From SFLA01 sp045533895 (GTDB taxonomy: Bacteria > Bacillota > Clostridia > Oscillospirales > CAG-382): a DNA stretch of 64,000 nucleotides. The position numbers and the translations under genes were made by a program. Location of the stretch: positions 7,376 through 71,375 of the forward strand of contig JAZSIT010000045.1 in NCBI GenBank assembly GCA_045533895.1, in the 5' to 3' direction. Under the pieces are notes generated by a model, which was not told the DNA's origin, ran no database searches, and saw only the letters and a program-made list of their open reading frames with translations. This document shows, piece after piece, positions 41,730 to 49,032 of the stretch. Within the stretch, counting starts at the first letter, position 1; each line of letters begins with the position of its first letter.

Positions 41730-42391
41730 ACAGTATATTTGGTTCGGTGCTCGGCACAGAAGTTACTTTAACGGCGTTTCTTATATGTCTGGGAGGCGCG
41801 CTGGTATGCGGTATAATTACCGCCCTTTCCGCCGCTTTCAAAAACCGCGTAAGCAAAAGCTTTTTTGTTTCGCTTATATTGCTTCCCATGATAGTGGAAA
41901 CGGTAATAACCATGGTAAACGGAAATATTGGAACCGGCGTTGCGGTAATGGGCGCGTTTTCTTTGGTAAGATTCCGTTCCGTACCGGGAAAAGCGAAGGA
42001 TATAGTTGCAATTTTCCTTGCAATGACGGCAGGTCTTGCGTGCGCATCGGGTTATGTGGGTATCGCTGTGCTGTTCACCCTTATCATAAGTGTTATAACC
42101 ATACTGCTTTCGCTTATTAAGTTTGGTGACGAAAAGCTTTTACTGCTTAATGTAACCGTACCCGAATCCCTTAATTTCGCCCACGGACTGGACGATGTTT
42201 TCGCGGAGTATACAAAAAAATACTACCTCACCGCTACCCGCACCACAAATATGGGAAGCCTGTATAAGCTTACATATAAAATTGAGCTTAAAAACAAAGA
42301 GAAAATGCAGGAATTTATAGATGCTCTCCGTTGCCGCAACGGAAATTTGGAGATAATGATAACCGACGCACCTGACACCGAAGAATTATAA
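41726..42391 (+). CDS. DUF4956 membrane protein
   Basis: 221 residues with about four helices in the first 140 (TAFLICLGGALVCGIITAL, MIVETVITMVNGNIGTGVAV) and the family signature GAFSLVRFRSVPGKAKDI. The remainder is a cytoplasmic ferredoxin-like domain (KEKMQEFIDALRCRNGNLEI). DUF4956 is regularly found next to VTC-domain proteins, and the joint function is thought to concern polyphosphate or surface assembly. Coupled by overlap with the VTC gene. Confidence 0.92.
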   Translation: MNSIFGSVLGTEVTLTAFLICLGGALVCGIITALSAAFKNRVSKSFFVSLILLPMIVETVITMVNGNIGTGVAVMGAFSLVRFRSVPGKAKDIVAIFLAMTAGLACASGYVGIAVLFTLIISVITILLSLIKFGDEKLLLLNVTVPESLNFAHGLDDVFAEYTKKYYLTATRTTNMGSLYKLTYKIELKNKEKMQEFIDALRCRNGNLEIMITDAPDTEEL

Positions 42392-42396
42392 AAAGT

Positions 42397-42590
42397 TACC
42401 CCACAAAAAATCACCCCTAAAATGCTGCGCATTTTTGGGTCCCCCAAAAAAAATCACCCCTAAAATGCTGCGCATTTTTGGGGACCCCAAAAAAAAATCA
42501 CCCCTAAAATGCTGCGCATTTTTGGGGACCCCGAAAAAAATCACCCCTAAAATGCTGCGCATTTTTGGGGACCCCGAAAAAAATCACCCG
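42397..42590. repeat. Tandem array of 43-44 bp hairpin units (GGGGTCCCC family)
   Basis: Four full units begin at TCACCCC in 42411, 42454, 42498 and 42541; partial units stand at each end (CCCCACAAAAAA at 42398 and TCACCCGCACA at 42583). Each unit has CCCCTAAAATGC, TGC, GCATTTTTGGGG, a 12-bp palindrome, and then ACCCC and a run of A. Units are nearly identical. The reverse complement has the same GGGGTCCCC ... GGGGTGATTTTT layout as the elements at 2.4 and 27.1 kb. Period 43/44/43 breaks frame, so it is not coding. Confidence 0.85.
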
Positions 42591-42599
42591 CACAAAAGC

Positions 42600-42630
42600 A
42601 AAAGGAGCCGATTTTGGCTCCTTTTTTTGT
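42600..42630. terminator. Bidirectional terminator between DUF4956 and namZ
   Basis: AAAGGAGCC-GATTTT-GGCTCCTTTTTTTG; A-rich upstream flank makes it usable in both directions. Confidence 0.88.
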
Positions 42631-42634
42631 TTGT

Positions 42635-43783
42635 TTAATACAAATAATATTCTTTTATGCTTTGCTCGTAATCGGCGAGGGCGGGAGCTATGGCAGAGAG
42701 ATACTGCTCTGCGCAGAAGCCGTCCGACCGTATAACGTCTGTGCCGAAAAGCAAATCTATAAAGGCTTTGCCACCTTGAGAGTAGGGCGGTAAAAATGCA
42801 AAATCCGCAAAATTCTTACGTATTATATCCAAAAGATAAAGCCCTGCTGTAAAGGGAGAAAACTCTCTTTTATCCGTAATATGCAAATACACGCCGCCAC
42901 ACACCTTTCCCGAATGCTTTGAGAAGGTGGGAGTGAAATAGCATTCCCGCGCCTTTACACCGGGCAGACAAAGGAAGTTGAACTCGTCTGCAATTTTGCC
43001 CCCGTCAAGGTTAGGCGCGCCTACAGCGTGGAAGGGATATGTGGTGCCTCTGCCCTCGGAAAGGTTAGTTCCCTCAAAAAGGCAGGTACCGATATAGCAA
43101 AATGCGGTATCCGAGGTTGGAATATTGGGCGAGGGCGGCACCCAGAAAAGGTCGGTATCATCATAAAACAAATCTCGTGTCCAGCCGGAAAGGGGTATGA
43201 CCTCAAGGTCACAGCCGATTCCGAAACGATAGTTTATATACCGCGCATATTCGCCGATGGTGAGATTGTGGCGCACCGCAAGGGGATATCTGCCCACGAA
43301 GGATGAGAAGGCGGAATCGAGAATATTACCCTCTGCTTTGTTGCCGCCAAGAGGGTTTATGCGGTCAAAAACTACCATTTTTTTGTTTGCCGCAGCGCAA
43401 TCCTCCATAGCGTAGGAAAGGGTATACATATAGGTATAATATCTGGCGCCTATATCCTGAATATCAAAAGCAACTATATCAAGAGTATCCAGCACGTCCC
43501 TCGGAATATGAGGAACACTGCCGTAAAGGCTGTAAACGGGAAGTGAGGTTTTTTCATCAATATAAGCATCCACGTAACTGCCTGCTTGGGCGTTGCCGCG
43601 TACACCGTGCTCAGGAGAAAACATACACGAAAGCACTCCCATTTTATGCAGTATATCTGCCGTGGAAACAAGGGACTTATTTATCCCCGTGGGGTTGGTG
43701 ATAAGTCCTGCGCGAGCGCCGTTAAAAAGATGTGAATATTTGTCAATACGGTCGATACCGCTTAAAACAGCTGATTTTCCCAT
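42635..43783 (-). CDS. namZ: Exo-beta-N-acetylmuramidase NamZ-like (DUF1343)
   Basis: 382 residues from MGKSAVLSGIDRIDKYSHLF, preceded by GGAGGAG; the long upstream extension of the frame overlaps the preceding gene and is spurious. Diagnostic stretches of the family: GLITNPTGINKSL, FSPEHGVRGNAQAGSYVDAY, SLYGSVPHIP, VAFDIQDIGARYYTYMYTL, FEGTNLSEGRGTTYPF. NamZ (B. subtilis YbbC) removes N-acetylmuramic acid from the non-reducing end of wall glycan fragments. There is no signal peptide. 1 bp after amiE. Confidence 0.9.
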   Translation of the reverse strand: MGKSAVLSGIDRIDKYSHLFNGARAGLITNPTGINKSLVSTADILHKMGVLSCMFSPEHGVRGNAQAGSYVDAYIDEKTSLPVYSLYGSVPHIPRDVLDTLDIVAFDIQDIGARYYTYMYTLSYAMEDCAAANKKMVVFDRINPLGGNKAEGNILDSAFSSFVGRYPLAVRHNLTIGEYARYINYRFGIGCDLEVIPLSGWTRDLFYDDTDLFWVPPSPNIPTSDTAFCYIGTCLFEGTNLSEGRGTTYPFHAVGAPNLDGGKIADEFNFLCLPGVKARECYFTPTFSKHSGKVCGGVYLHITDKREFSPFTAGLYLLDIIRKNFADFAFLPPYSQGGKAFIDLLFGTDVIRSDGFCAEQYLSAIAPALADYEQSIKEYYLY

Positions 43784-43784
43784 G

Positions 43785-44813
43785 TTACTCCTCCGAAAAG
43801 ACAGTATCGTAAAACTCTCTGCGTATGGCGGTAAGCCCGTAGTTTTCCCTTGTGGGGTGGACACGGTTTGTAAGCAACACGCCGTAAACCCCCGTTTTGT
43901 TATCCACAAAAAGAGAGGTTCCCGTAAAGCCCGTATGTCCGTAACTGCCCACAGACATTTTACTTCCGCCGGGGAAGGGCTTATTTCCGAAAAGCTGGAA
44001 GCCAAGACCCCTGTTTTCCGAAAAATCGGATGTGTAGTCGGTAACCGCTTTTTCAAAAAGAGTGGGTGATATATACCCTTTTCCCCTGCCCGACAGCATG
44101 GAAGCAAACTTCACCGTATCGCCCAGAGTGCAGAAAATACCTGCATTGCCCGAAACACCGCCGAGAAACCGCGCGTTTTCATCGTGAACGACACCGCAGA
44201 CGATTCCATCGCCGAAAACATCCTTTTCGGTGGCGGCGCAGGGATGAGAAACGGGGGGATTGTAAAAGGAATTTTTCATTCCCAAAGGCCCAAACACCTT
44301 TTCCCCAACTATTTTATCAAGGGGCTTTCCTTCTATTTGTTCAAGAATTTTGCCGAGAAGTATAAATCCCATACAGCTATACACGGTCTTTGTACCCGTG
44401 GGATAAGCAAAAGGATATTTTAATATTTCTTGTGCGGCGTTTTTCGGGTCCTCTGTCCGATACAAGGGGAAGTGAGCGGGAATACCCGAAGTATGGGTGA
44501 GAAGCTGAAAAACAGTTATATCTTCCTTCCCGAAGCAATTATCAAAATATTTGCCCACTTTGTCTGTAAGCTGTATCCTACTTTCCTCTATCATGCGCAG
44601 ACACGCCATGGTTGTGCCGATAAGCTTGGTAAGTGACGCCATATCAAAAAGTGTATCCTCGGTGATAGGCAGCCTTTCGGGCAGAAGGGCGCGGTCGCCT
44701 GCGTAGTCGTAGTACAGCACTTCCTCTCCCCTGCCAACGGAGGCGGCAAAGCAAGGATATGCACCGGATTCTGTTCCGCCGCGAAGAATATCCGAAATTT
44801 TTAACGTATTCAT
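43785..44813 (-). CDS. amiE: Beta-lactamase-fold serine hydrolase, AmiE-like
   Basis: 342 residues, class C beta-lactamase/DD-peptidase fold. Nucleophile motif SLTK at 60-63, second motif YSC at 145-147 (Asn of YxN replaced by Cys), third motif GHTG near 302. There is no signal peptide. In Bacillus, the YbbE/AmiE member of this fold is an N-acetylmuramyl-L-alanine amidase encoded next to namZ, so the adjacent pair points to muropeptide recycling. The ATG overlaps the ktrA stop (ATGA). Confidence 0.82.
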   Translation of the reverse strand: MNTLKISDILRGGTESGAYPCFAASVGRGEEVLYYDYAGDRALLPERLPITEDTLFDMASLTKLIGTTMACLRMIEESRIQLTDKVGKYFDNCFGKEDITVFQLLTHTSGIPAHFPLYRTEDPKNAAQEILKYPFAYPTGTKTVYSCMGFILLGKILEQIEGKPLDKIVGEKVFGPLGMKNSFYNPPVSHPCAATEKDVFGDGIVCGVVHDENARFLGGVSGNAGIFCTLGDTVKFASMLSGRGKGYISPTLFEKAVTDYTSDFSENRGLGFQLFGNKPFPGGSKMSVGSYGHTGFTGTSLFVDNKTGVYGVLLTNRVHPTRENYGLTAIRREFYDTVFSEE

Positions 44814-45460
44814 GCTTTTGATGCGATCTTATTGATATCCTGCCCTCTGCCTACGGCAATAATATGATCGCCGGGCAGGAACACAAAGTCTGCGCTGAAC
44901 AACGGGCGTATATCTCCCTGACGCTTTACCGCAACTATATTTATGCGGTATTTTCTTAATATCTGCAGTTCTGCTACAGTTTTATTTTCCCAAGAGGAGA
45001 GAATGGGAATTTCATATATGGAATATTCGCCGGTAAGAGGTATAAAATCAAAAACGTTTCTTGCATTAAAACGCATTGCCATACGCTCTGCCATTTCTTT
45101 TTCGGGATATATAACCTCGTCCGCACCTATTTTATACAGTATCTCCGCCTGTATCTCGCGGTTGGCTTTGGTACAAACATACTTTGCGCCGTGCTTTTTA
45201 AGAAGTGATGTGATTATAAGCGAGGATTCAAAATTTTCACCTATGGTAACAAAGCAAAGATCAAAATCGCTCACGCCCAGAGACGCTACTACGCCTTCAT
45301 TGGTGCAATCGCCAATACTGGAATCTCTGAATACGGGGGGAAGCTCCTCTATAAGCTTGGCTTTTTCATCCACCACCATTACCTGGTTGCCAAGAGCTAT
45401 CAATTTTTCGGAAAGATGTCTGCCAAATCTGCCCAAGCCGATTACAAGTATCGATTTCAT
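44810..45460 (-). CDS. ktrA: KtrA/TrkA-type K+ uptake regulator (RCK)
   Basis: 216 residues. N-terminal Rossmann RCK_N domain with ILVIGLGRFGRHLSEKL (GxGxxG) and an acidic end of beta-2 (VVDEK), binding ATP/ADP or NAD(H). The C-terminal RCK_C domain covers about 140-214 (FDFIPLTGEYSIYEIPILSS, LPGDHIIAVGRG). It forms the ring that gates KtrB. It is 17 bp after ktrB and overlaps amiE. Confidence 0.93.
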   Translation of the reverse strand: MKSILVIGLGRFGRHLSEKLIALGNQVMVVDEKAKLIEELPPVFRDSSIGDCTNEGVVASLGVSDFDLCFVTIGENFESSLIITSLLKKHGAKYVCTKANREIQAEILYKIGADEVIYPEKEMAERMAMRFNARNVFDFIPLTGEYSIYEIPILSSWENKTVAELQILRKYRINIVAVKRQGDIRPLFSADFVFLPGDHIIAVGRGQDINKIASKA

Positions 45461-45477
45461 AATATTTCCTCCTTAAT

Positions 45478-46833
45478 TTATCCGATAAGCACCTTGCCCA
45501 AAGGACGCTCCACCGGTGGATGAGAGCGTTTTTCGGCAAGGGAGAGTATAAACGTAAGTCCGCCAAGTCTTCCCGCAAACATAAGTATCATAAGTACGAT
45601 TCTGCTTATGACAGACAGATTCGGAGTAGCGCCCATGGAAAGTCCTACCGTTCCCACAGCCGACACTACTTCAAACAGCACTTCTTTTAAGCCGAGAGGC
45701 TCGACAGCGCATATAACCATGGTAGCCAACGCCGCCGCCACAATATAAATTATGGCAATTGCGCTTGCTTGACGCACTGTATCGTCGTCAATGCGCTTTT
45801 TATAAGCGTTAACGCTTTTATCCTTGCGGGCGCAGGCAATGGTAGCAAAAAACAAAACTGACACGGTTGTAGTCTTCATGCCGCCTGCAGTAGAGCCCGA
45901 ACAGCCGCCTATAAGCATTAAAAGAATGGTAAGCATTATGCCGGATTCGGACATTTTGTCAAACGGAACGGCGTTAAATCCCGCAGTACGCGGCGTTATT
46001 GCGGCAAAAAAGGAATGATACAGTTTTTCCCACATATTAAATTCCCCAAAAGCAGGCGAGGAATATTCGAACACCAGCATAAGCACCCAGCCGCCTAATA
46101 GAAGGACCAATGACGCGGAAAGTGCGATTTTGGTGTGAAGGGTACAACGGGAGAGGCGAAAACGGTTTGAAATAAGATCGTTCCACACCAAAAATCCGGT
46201 ACCGCCGATGAGAATAAGTACACCGAGGGTAATGATTATAACCGGATCGGAAGCAACAGTGGTAAGAGAAGAAAAGGCAGCGTTACGTCCGAACAGGTCA
46301 AAGCCCGCATTGCAAAAAGCGGAAACCGAGTGAAAGACAGAATACCATATACCCTTTCCCCAGCCGAGACTCGGCACAAAGCGGAAAGCAAGCACTGCCG
46401 CCGCCAAAAGCTCAACAGAAAGAGTACCGATAACAATATTCCTTACAAAAGCGGATAGCCCCACGTCCATACGGTCGGTACCCGAAGACTGCATCATAAG
46501 TTTTCTGTCCTGCAAGGAAAGCCGTTTTCCCGCAAACAAAAAGAAAAGAGAGATAATTGTCATAAGTCCCAGACCGCCTACCTGTATCATACAAAGTATA
46601 ACCGCCTGACCGAAGGACGACCAATAGGTAAAGGTATCACGAACAACAAGTCCGGTAACGCAAGTAGCACTTACCGAGGTAAACAGCGCATCCCAGAAAG
46701 ATGCGCCGCCCGAGTCCTTGGTTGCAGCAGGAAGACACAAAAGCCCGCAACCGATGGCAATTACCAGCAAAAAGGACACGGCAATAAGCTGTGTATGGGT
46801 GAATTTTAATTTATTTTTTATACCGCGAGGCAT
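45478..46833 (-). CDS. ktrB: KtrB/TrkH-type K+ channel subunit
   Basis: 451 residues from MPRGIKNKLKFTHTQLIAVS; GGAG lies 9 bases upstream, and the more upstream ATGs precede or overlap it. Repeated M1-P-M2 units are visible, with selectivity-filter-like ATCVTGL, SAFCNAGFDLFG, TPRTAGFNAVP and SAVGTVGLSMG segments, each with the conserved Gly. It imports K+, coupled to Na+ in many species. First gene of ktrB-ktrA-amiE-namZ. Confidence 0.95.
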   Translation of the reverse strand: MPRGIKNKLKFTHTQLIAVSFLLVIAIGCGLLCLPAATKDSGGASFWDALFTSVSATCVTGLVVRDTFTYWSSFGQAVILCMIQVGGLGLMTIISLFFLFAGKRLSLQDRKLMMQSSGTDRMDVGLSAFVRNIVIGTLSVELLAAAVLAFRFVPSLGWGKGIWYSVFHSVSAFCNAGFDLFGRNAAFSSLTTVASDPVIIITLGVLILIGGTGFLVWNDLISNRFRLSRCTLHTKIALSASLVLLLGGWVLMLVFEYSSPAFGEFNMWEKLYHSFFAAITPRTAGFNAVPFDKMSESGIMLTILLMLIGGCSGSTAGGMKTTTVSVLFFATIACARKDKSVNAYKKRIDDDTVRQASAIAIIYIVAAALATMVICAVEPLGLKEVLFEVVSAVGTVGLSMGATPNLSVISRIVLMILMFAGRLGGLTFILSLAEKRSHPPVERPLGKVLIG

Positions 46834-46871
46834 TAAAAACATCTCCAAAAACAAAAGATTTTTACTAATTT

Positions 46872-46900
46872 ATTATAACTCTTTACGCCCATATTGTCAA
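46872..46900 (-). promoter_or_regulatory. Sigma-A promoter of ktrB-ktrA-amiE-namZ
   Basis: Perfect TTGACA (complement of 46895-46900), 17-bp spacer, TATAAT (complement of 46872-46877). Back-to-back with the glycosyltransferase promoter. No ydaO/kimA-type c-di-AMP leader fits in the 40-base leader. Confidence 0.88.
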
Positions 46901-46918
46901 CAGTGAGCAAAAAAGGTA

Positions 46919-46947
46919 TTGACAAAAGAGGATGTCGATGCTATAAT
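46919..46947 (+). promoter_or_regulatory. Sigma-A promoter of the glycosyltransferase gene
   Basis: TTGACA at 46919-46924, 17-bp spacer, TATAAT at 46942-46947. Confidence 0.88.
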
Positions 46948-46951
46948 AACC

Positions 46952-46979
46952 GTACTAACACCGCTAATACAGTTAGTAC
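46952..46979 (+). promoter_or_regulatory. Candidate operator at the glycosyltransferase start site
   Basis: GTACTAAC and GTTAGTAC, perfect 8-bp arms 12 bp apart, directly at the predicted transcription start. It fits a dimeric repressor site (TetR or GntR-like) or a 5' hairpin. Confidence 0.5.
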
Positions 46980-47003
46980 ACGCCCGAGGAAAAGGAGTTA
47001 AAA

Positions 47004-48272
47004 ATGCAAGCAATAAACATATTCAATGCTGTGATTTCAATACTTTTTTTACTTTGCTATTCATACCAGATGTTCTATATTCCCGTTGCCTTGTTTATTA
47101 AGAACAAGAAGCATACAAAAGCCAAAAACAACCGTTATGCCGTGCTTATATCTGCCCGTAACGAGGAAAAGGTAATTGGCAACCTCCTTGACAGCCTTAA
47201 AAGCCAGACATACGATAAAAGATACTTTGATATATTTGTAATAGCAGACAACTGCACCGATTCCACTGCAGATATTGCCCGTGAAAAGGGCGCATACGTT
47301 TACGAGCGGTTTAACAAGGTGCAGGTGGGCAAGGGCTATGCGCTGGACGCCCTTCTCACACATATTCACACCGACCACAAGGACAAAAACTACGATGGGT
47401 TCTTTATTTTTGATGCAGATAACGTGCTGGAGGAAAACTATATTTATGAGATGAACAAGGTGTTCTCCGACGGATACGAGATAGTTACCGGATACAGAAA
47501 TTCCAAAAACTACGGCGACAACTGGATATCCGCAGGAAACGCATTGTGGTTTTTAAGAGAGAGCCGTTATCTAAACGGCGCGAGAATGAAGATCGGCTCT
47601 GCTTCTATGGTGGGCGGAACGGGCTTTATGTTCTCGAAGCGTGTTATAAAAGAATGCGGCGGCTGGAAGTTCTTTACTCTTACCGAGGACCTTGAGTTTA
47701 CCGCACACAACATAATTAAAGGCGTGAAATGCGGATATTGCCCCAATGCCGTATTGTATGACGAGCAGCCTGTAAAGTTTTCCCAATCTTGGAAACAGCG
47801 CATGCGTTGGTCGAAGGGATATCTGCAGGTAACGGGAAAATACGGCGGAAGACTTATAAAAAATATTTTCCGCAGAGGATTTTCCTGCTATGACCTTCTT
47901 ATGGGAATTACGCCTGCGTATATACTTACCTTTGTATCCGTTATCTTTAACACGGCGGCGTTTGCGGGAATGGTTATAAGCGGGAAGGACGTAATACCAA
48001 TGGTGTTATCCTCCTTGAGCTCTTTCGGAAATATGTGTCTCACTATGTTTATTGTGGGCGCCATAACCACCGTAACCGAGTGGAAGCGCATTCAGTGCAG
48101 CAGCGCAAAAAAGATATTGTTTGCTTTTACCTTCCCCTTCTTTATGCTTACCTATATCCCCGTGTCCTTTGCGGCGGTGTTCAGCAAAGTGCAGTGGTCA
48201 CCTATTGAGCACACTGTTTCGGTAAACGCAAAGCAGATAAAAGCAAGAGGAAGAATAAAACAAAAGGATTAG
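47004..48272 (+). CDS. Family 2 glycosyltransferase, membrane-bound
   Basis: 422 residues with a helix at about 5-32 and further helices after 290. Catalytic motifs of processive GT2 enzymes: ISARNEE at 49-55, DADN at 137-140, TEDLE at 227-231 and QRMRW (QxxRW) at 265-269. The style is of poly-N-acetylglucosamine or hyaluronan/cellulose-type synthases. No partner gene for export or modification adjoins it. Own promoter, terminator and probable operator. Confidence 0.92.
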   Translation: MQAINIFNAVISILFLLCYSYQMFYIPVALFIKNKKHTKAKNNRYAVLISARNEEKVIGNLLDSLKSQTYDKRYFDIFVIADNCTDSTADIAREKGAYVYERFNKVQVGKGYALDALLTHIHTDHKDKNYDGFFIFDADNVLEENYIYEMNKVFSDGYEIVTGYRNSKNYGDNWISAGNALWFLRESRYLNGARMKIGSASMVGGTGFMFSKRVIKECGGWKFFTLTEDLEFTAHNIIKGVKCGYCPNAVLYDEQPVKFSQSWKQRMRWSKGYLQVTGKYGGRLIKNIFRRGFSCYDLLMGITPAYILTFVSVIFNTAAFAGMVISGKDVIPMVLSSLSSFGNMCLTMFIVGAITTVTEWKRIQCSSAKKILFAFTFPFFMLTYIPVSFAAVFSKVQWSPIEHTVSVNAKQIKARGRIKQKD

Positions 48273-48284
48273 TTCATCAAAAAA

Positions 48285-48316
48285 GACGGAGAAAAGCTTC
48301 TCCGTCTCTTTTTTAT
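48285..48316. terminator. Terminator between the glycosyltransferase and methyltransferase genes
   Basis: GACGGAGAA (48285-48293) pairs with TTCTCCGTC (48298-48306), followed by TCTTTTTT; preceded by A6 for the opposite direction. Confidence 0.88.
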
Positions 48317-49032
48317 TATTTAATTACTGCATACAGCTTTTCGCTTGTTTCGGCGGGGGAGGAAAAATCCTTTTCTCCGTAAATTTTCACCGATGTAAAG
48401 CCTGCTTTGCGGGCGCAGGAGGACAGCACTTCGGGCGAAAAATATTTTTGCACCGTTGTCTCGTCCTCTCTTGAATAACCGTATTCATCTGCGGCAAACA
48501 TAGTAAGGTAAAAGGCACATTCGCCCTTTCCACCGTCCCATTCGTTTTGCCAGACCAGCATATCGTCATCAACCTCGTAAACGAAGCTGTTTGTTCCGTA
48601 CACCTTTTCATAGCGGTAAAGGCTGTTTATATCGCAAACCATTACCCCGCCCTTTTCCATATAAAGGCGGCAGAGAGAAAGTGTTTTGGTAAGTTCTTCC
48701 TCGGAGGAAAGGTAATTAAGTGTATCAAAAGAGCAGACTATTCCCTGCACCGTACCGTAAAGCTCAAAGGAGCGCATATCCTGATTAAGCAGCAATACGT
48801 CCTTTCCCGCAGTATTCTCACGGGCGCACATAAGCATTTCGGGCGAGATGTCAACACCCACGGTGTCATAACCCATATCTGCAAGGAGCGCGGTTATTCC
48901 GCCTGTGCCGCAGCCAAGGTCCAACACTTCTTTAACCTTTATATCCGATTCGTTCTCAAAGCATTTACGGACAAATTCGGCATAAGAAGGGTATTCCGCA
49001 CCGTTTACAATATCGTAGATTTTTTCTATCAT
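48316..49032 (-). CDS. Class I SAM-dependent methyltransferase
   Basis: 238 residues. Motif I LDLGCGTGGITALLADMG at about 38-55, acidic VGVDIS after it, then post-II CSFDTLNYL and a C-terminal beta-strand region. The substrate is unknown; this shape (Methyltransf_25 or 11) often acts on small molecules. Its ATG overlaps the stop of the DUF4855 lipoprotein gene (ATGA), third in the WYL-DUF4855-methyltransferase run. Confidence 0.92.
   Translation of the reverse strand: MIEKIYDIVNGAEYPSYAEFVRKCFENESDIKVKEVLDLGCGTGGITALLADMGYDTVGVDISPEMLMCARENTAGKDVLLLNQDMRSFELYGTVQGIVCSFDTLNYLSSEEELTKTLSLCRLYMEKGGVMVCDINSLYRYEKVYGTNSFVYEVDDDMLVWQNEWDGGKGECAFYLTMFAADEYGYSREDETTVQKYFSPEVLSSCARKAGFTSVKIYGEKDFSSPAETSEKLYAVIK

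Noticed and set aside
42397..42590. CRISPR-like array
   Set aside because: The 43-44 bp units follow each other directly with no unique spacers, only four units exist, and no cas genes are in the window.
43784..44107. 108-residue N-terminal extension of NamZ
   Set aside because: The extension overlaps amiE on the same strand, has no ribosome site and has a shadow-like composition; a clear GGAGGAG precedes the internal ATG.
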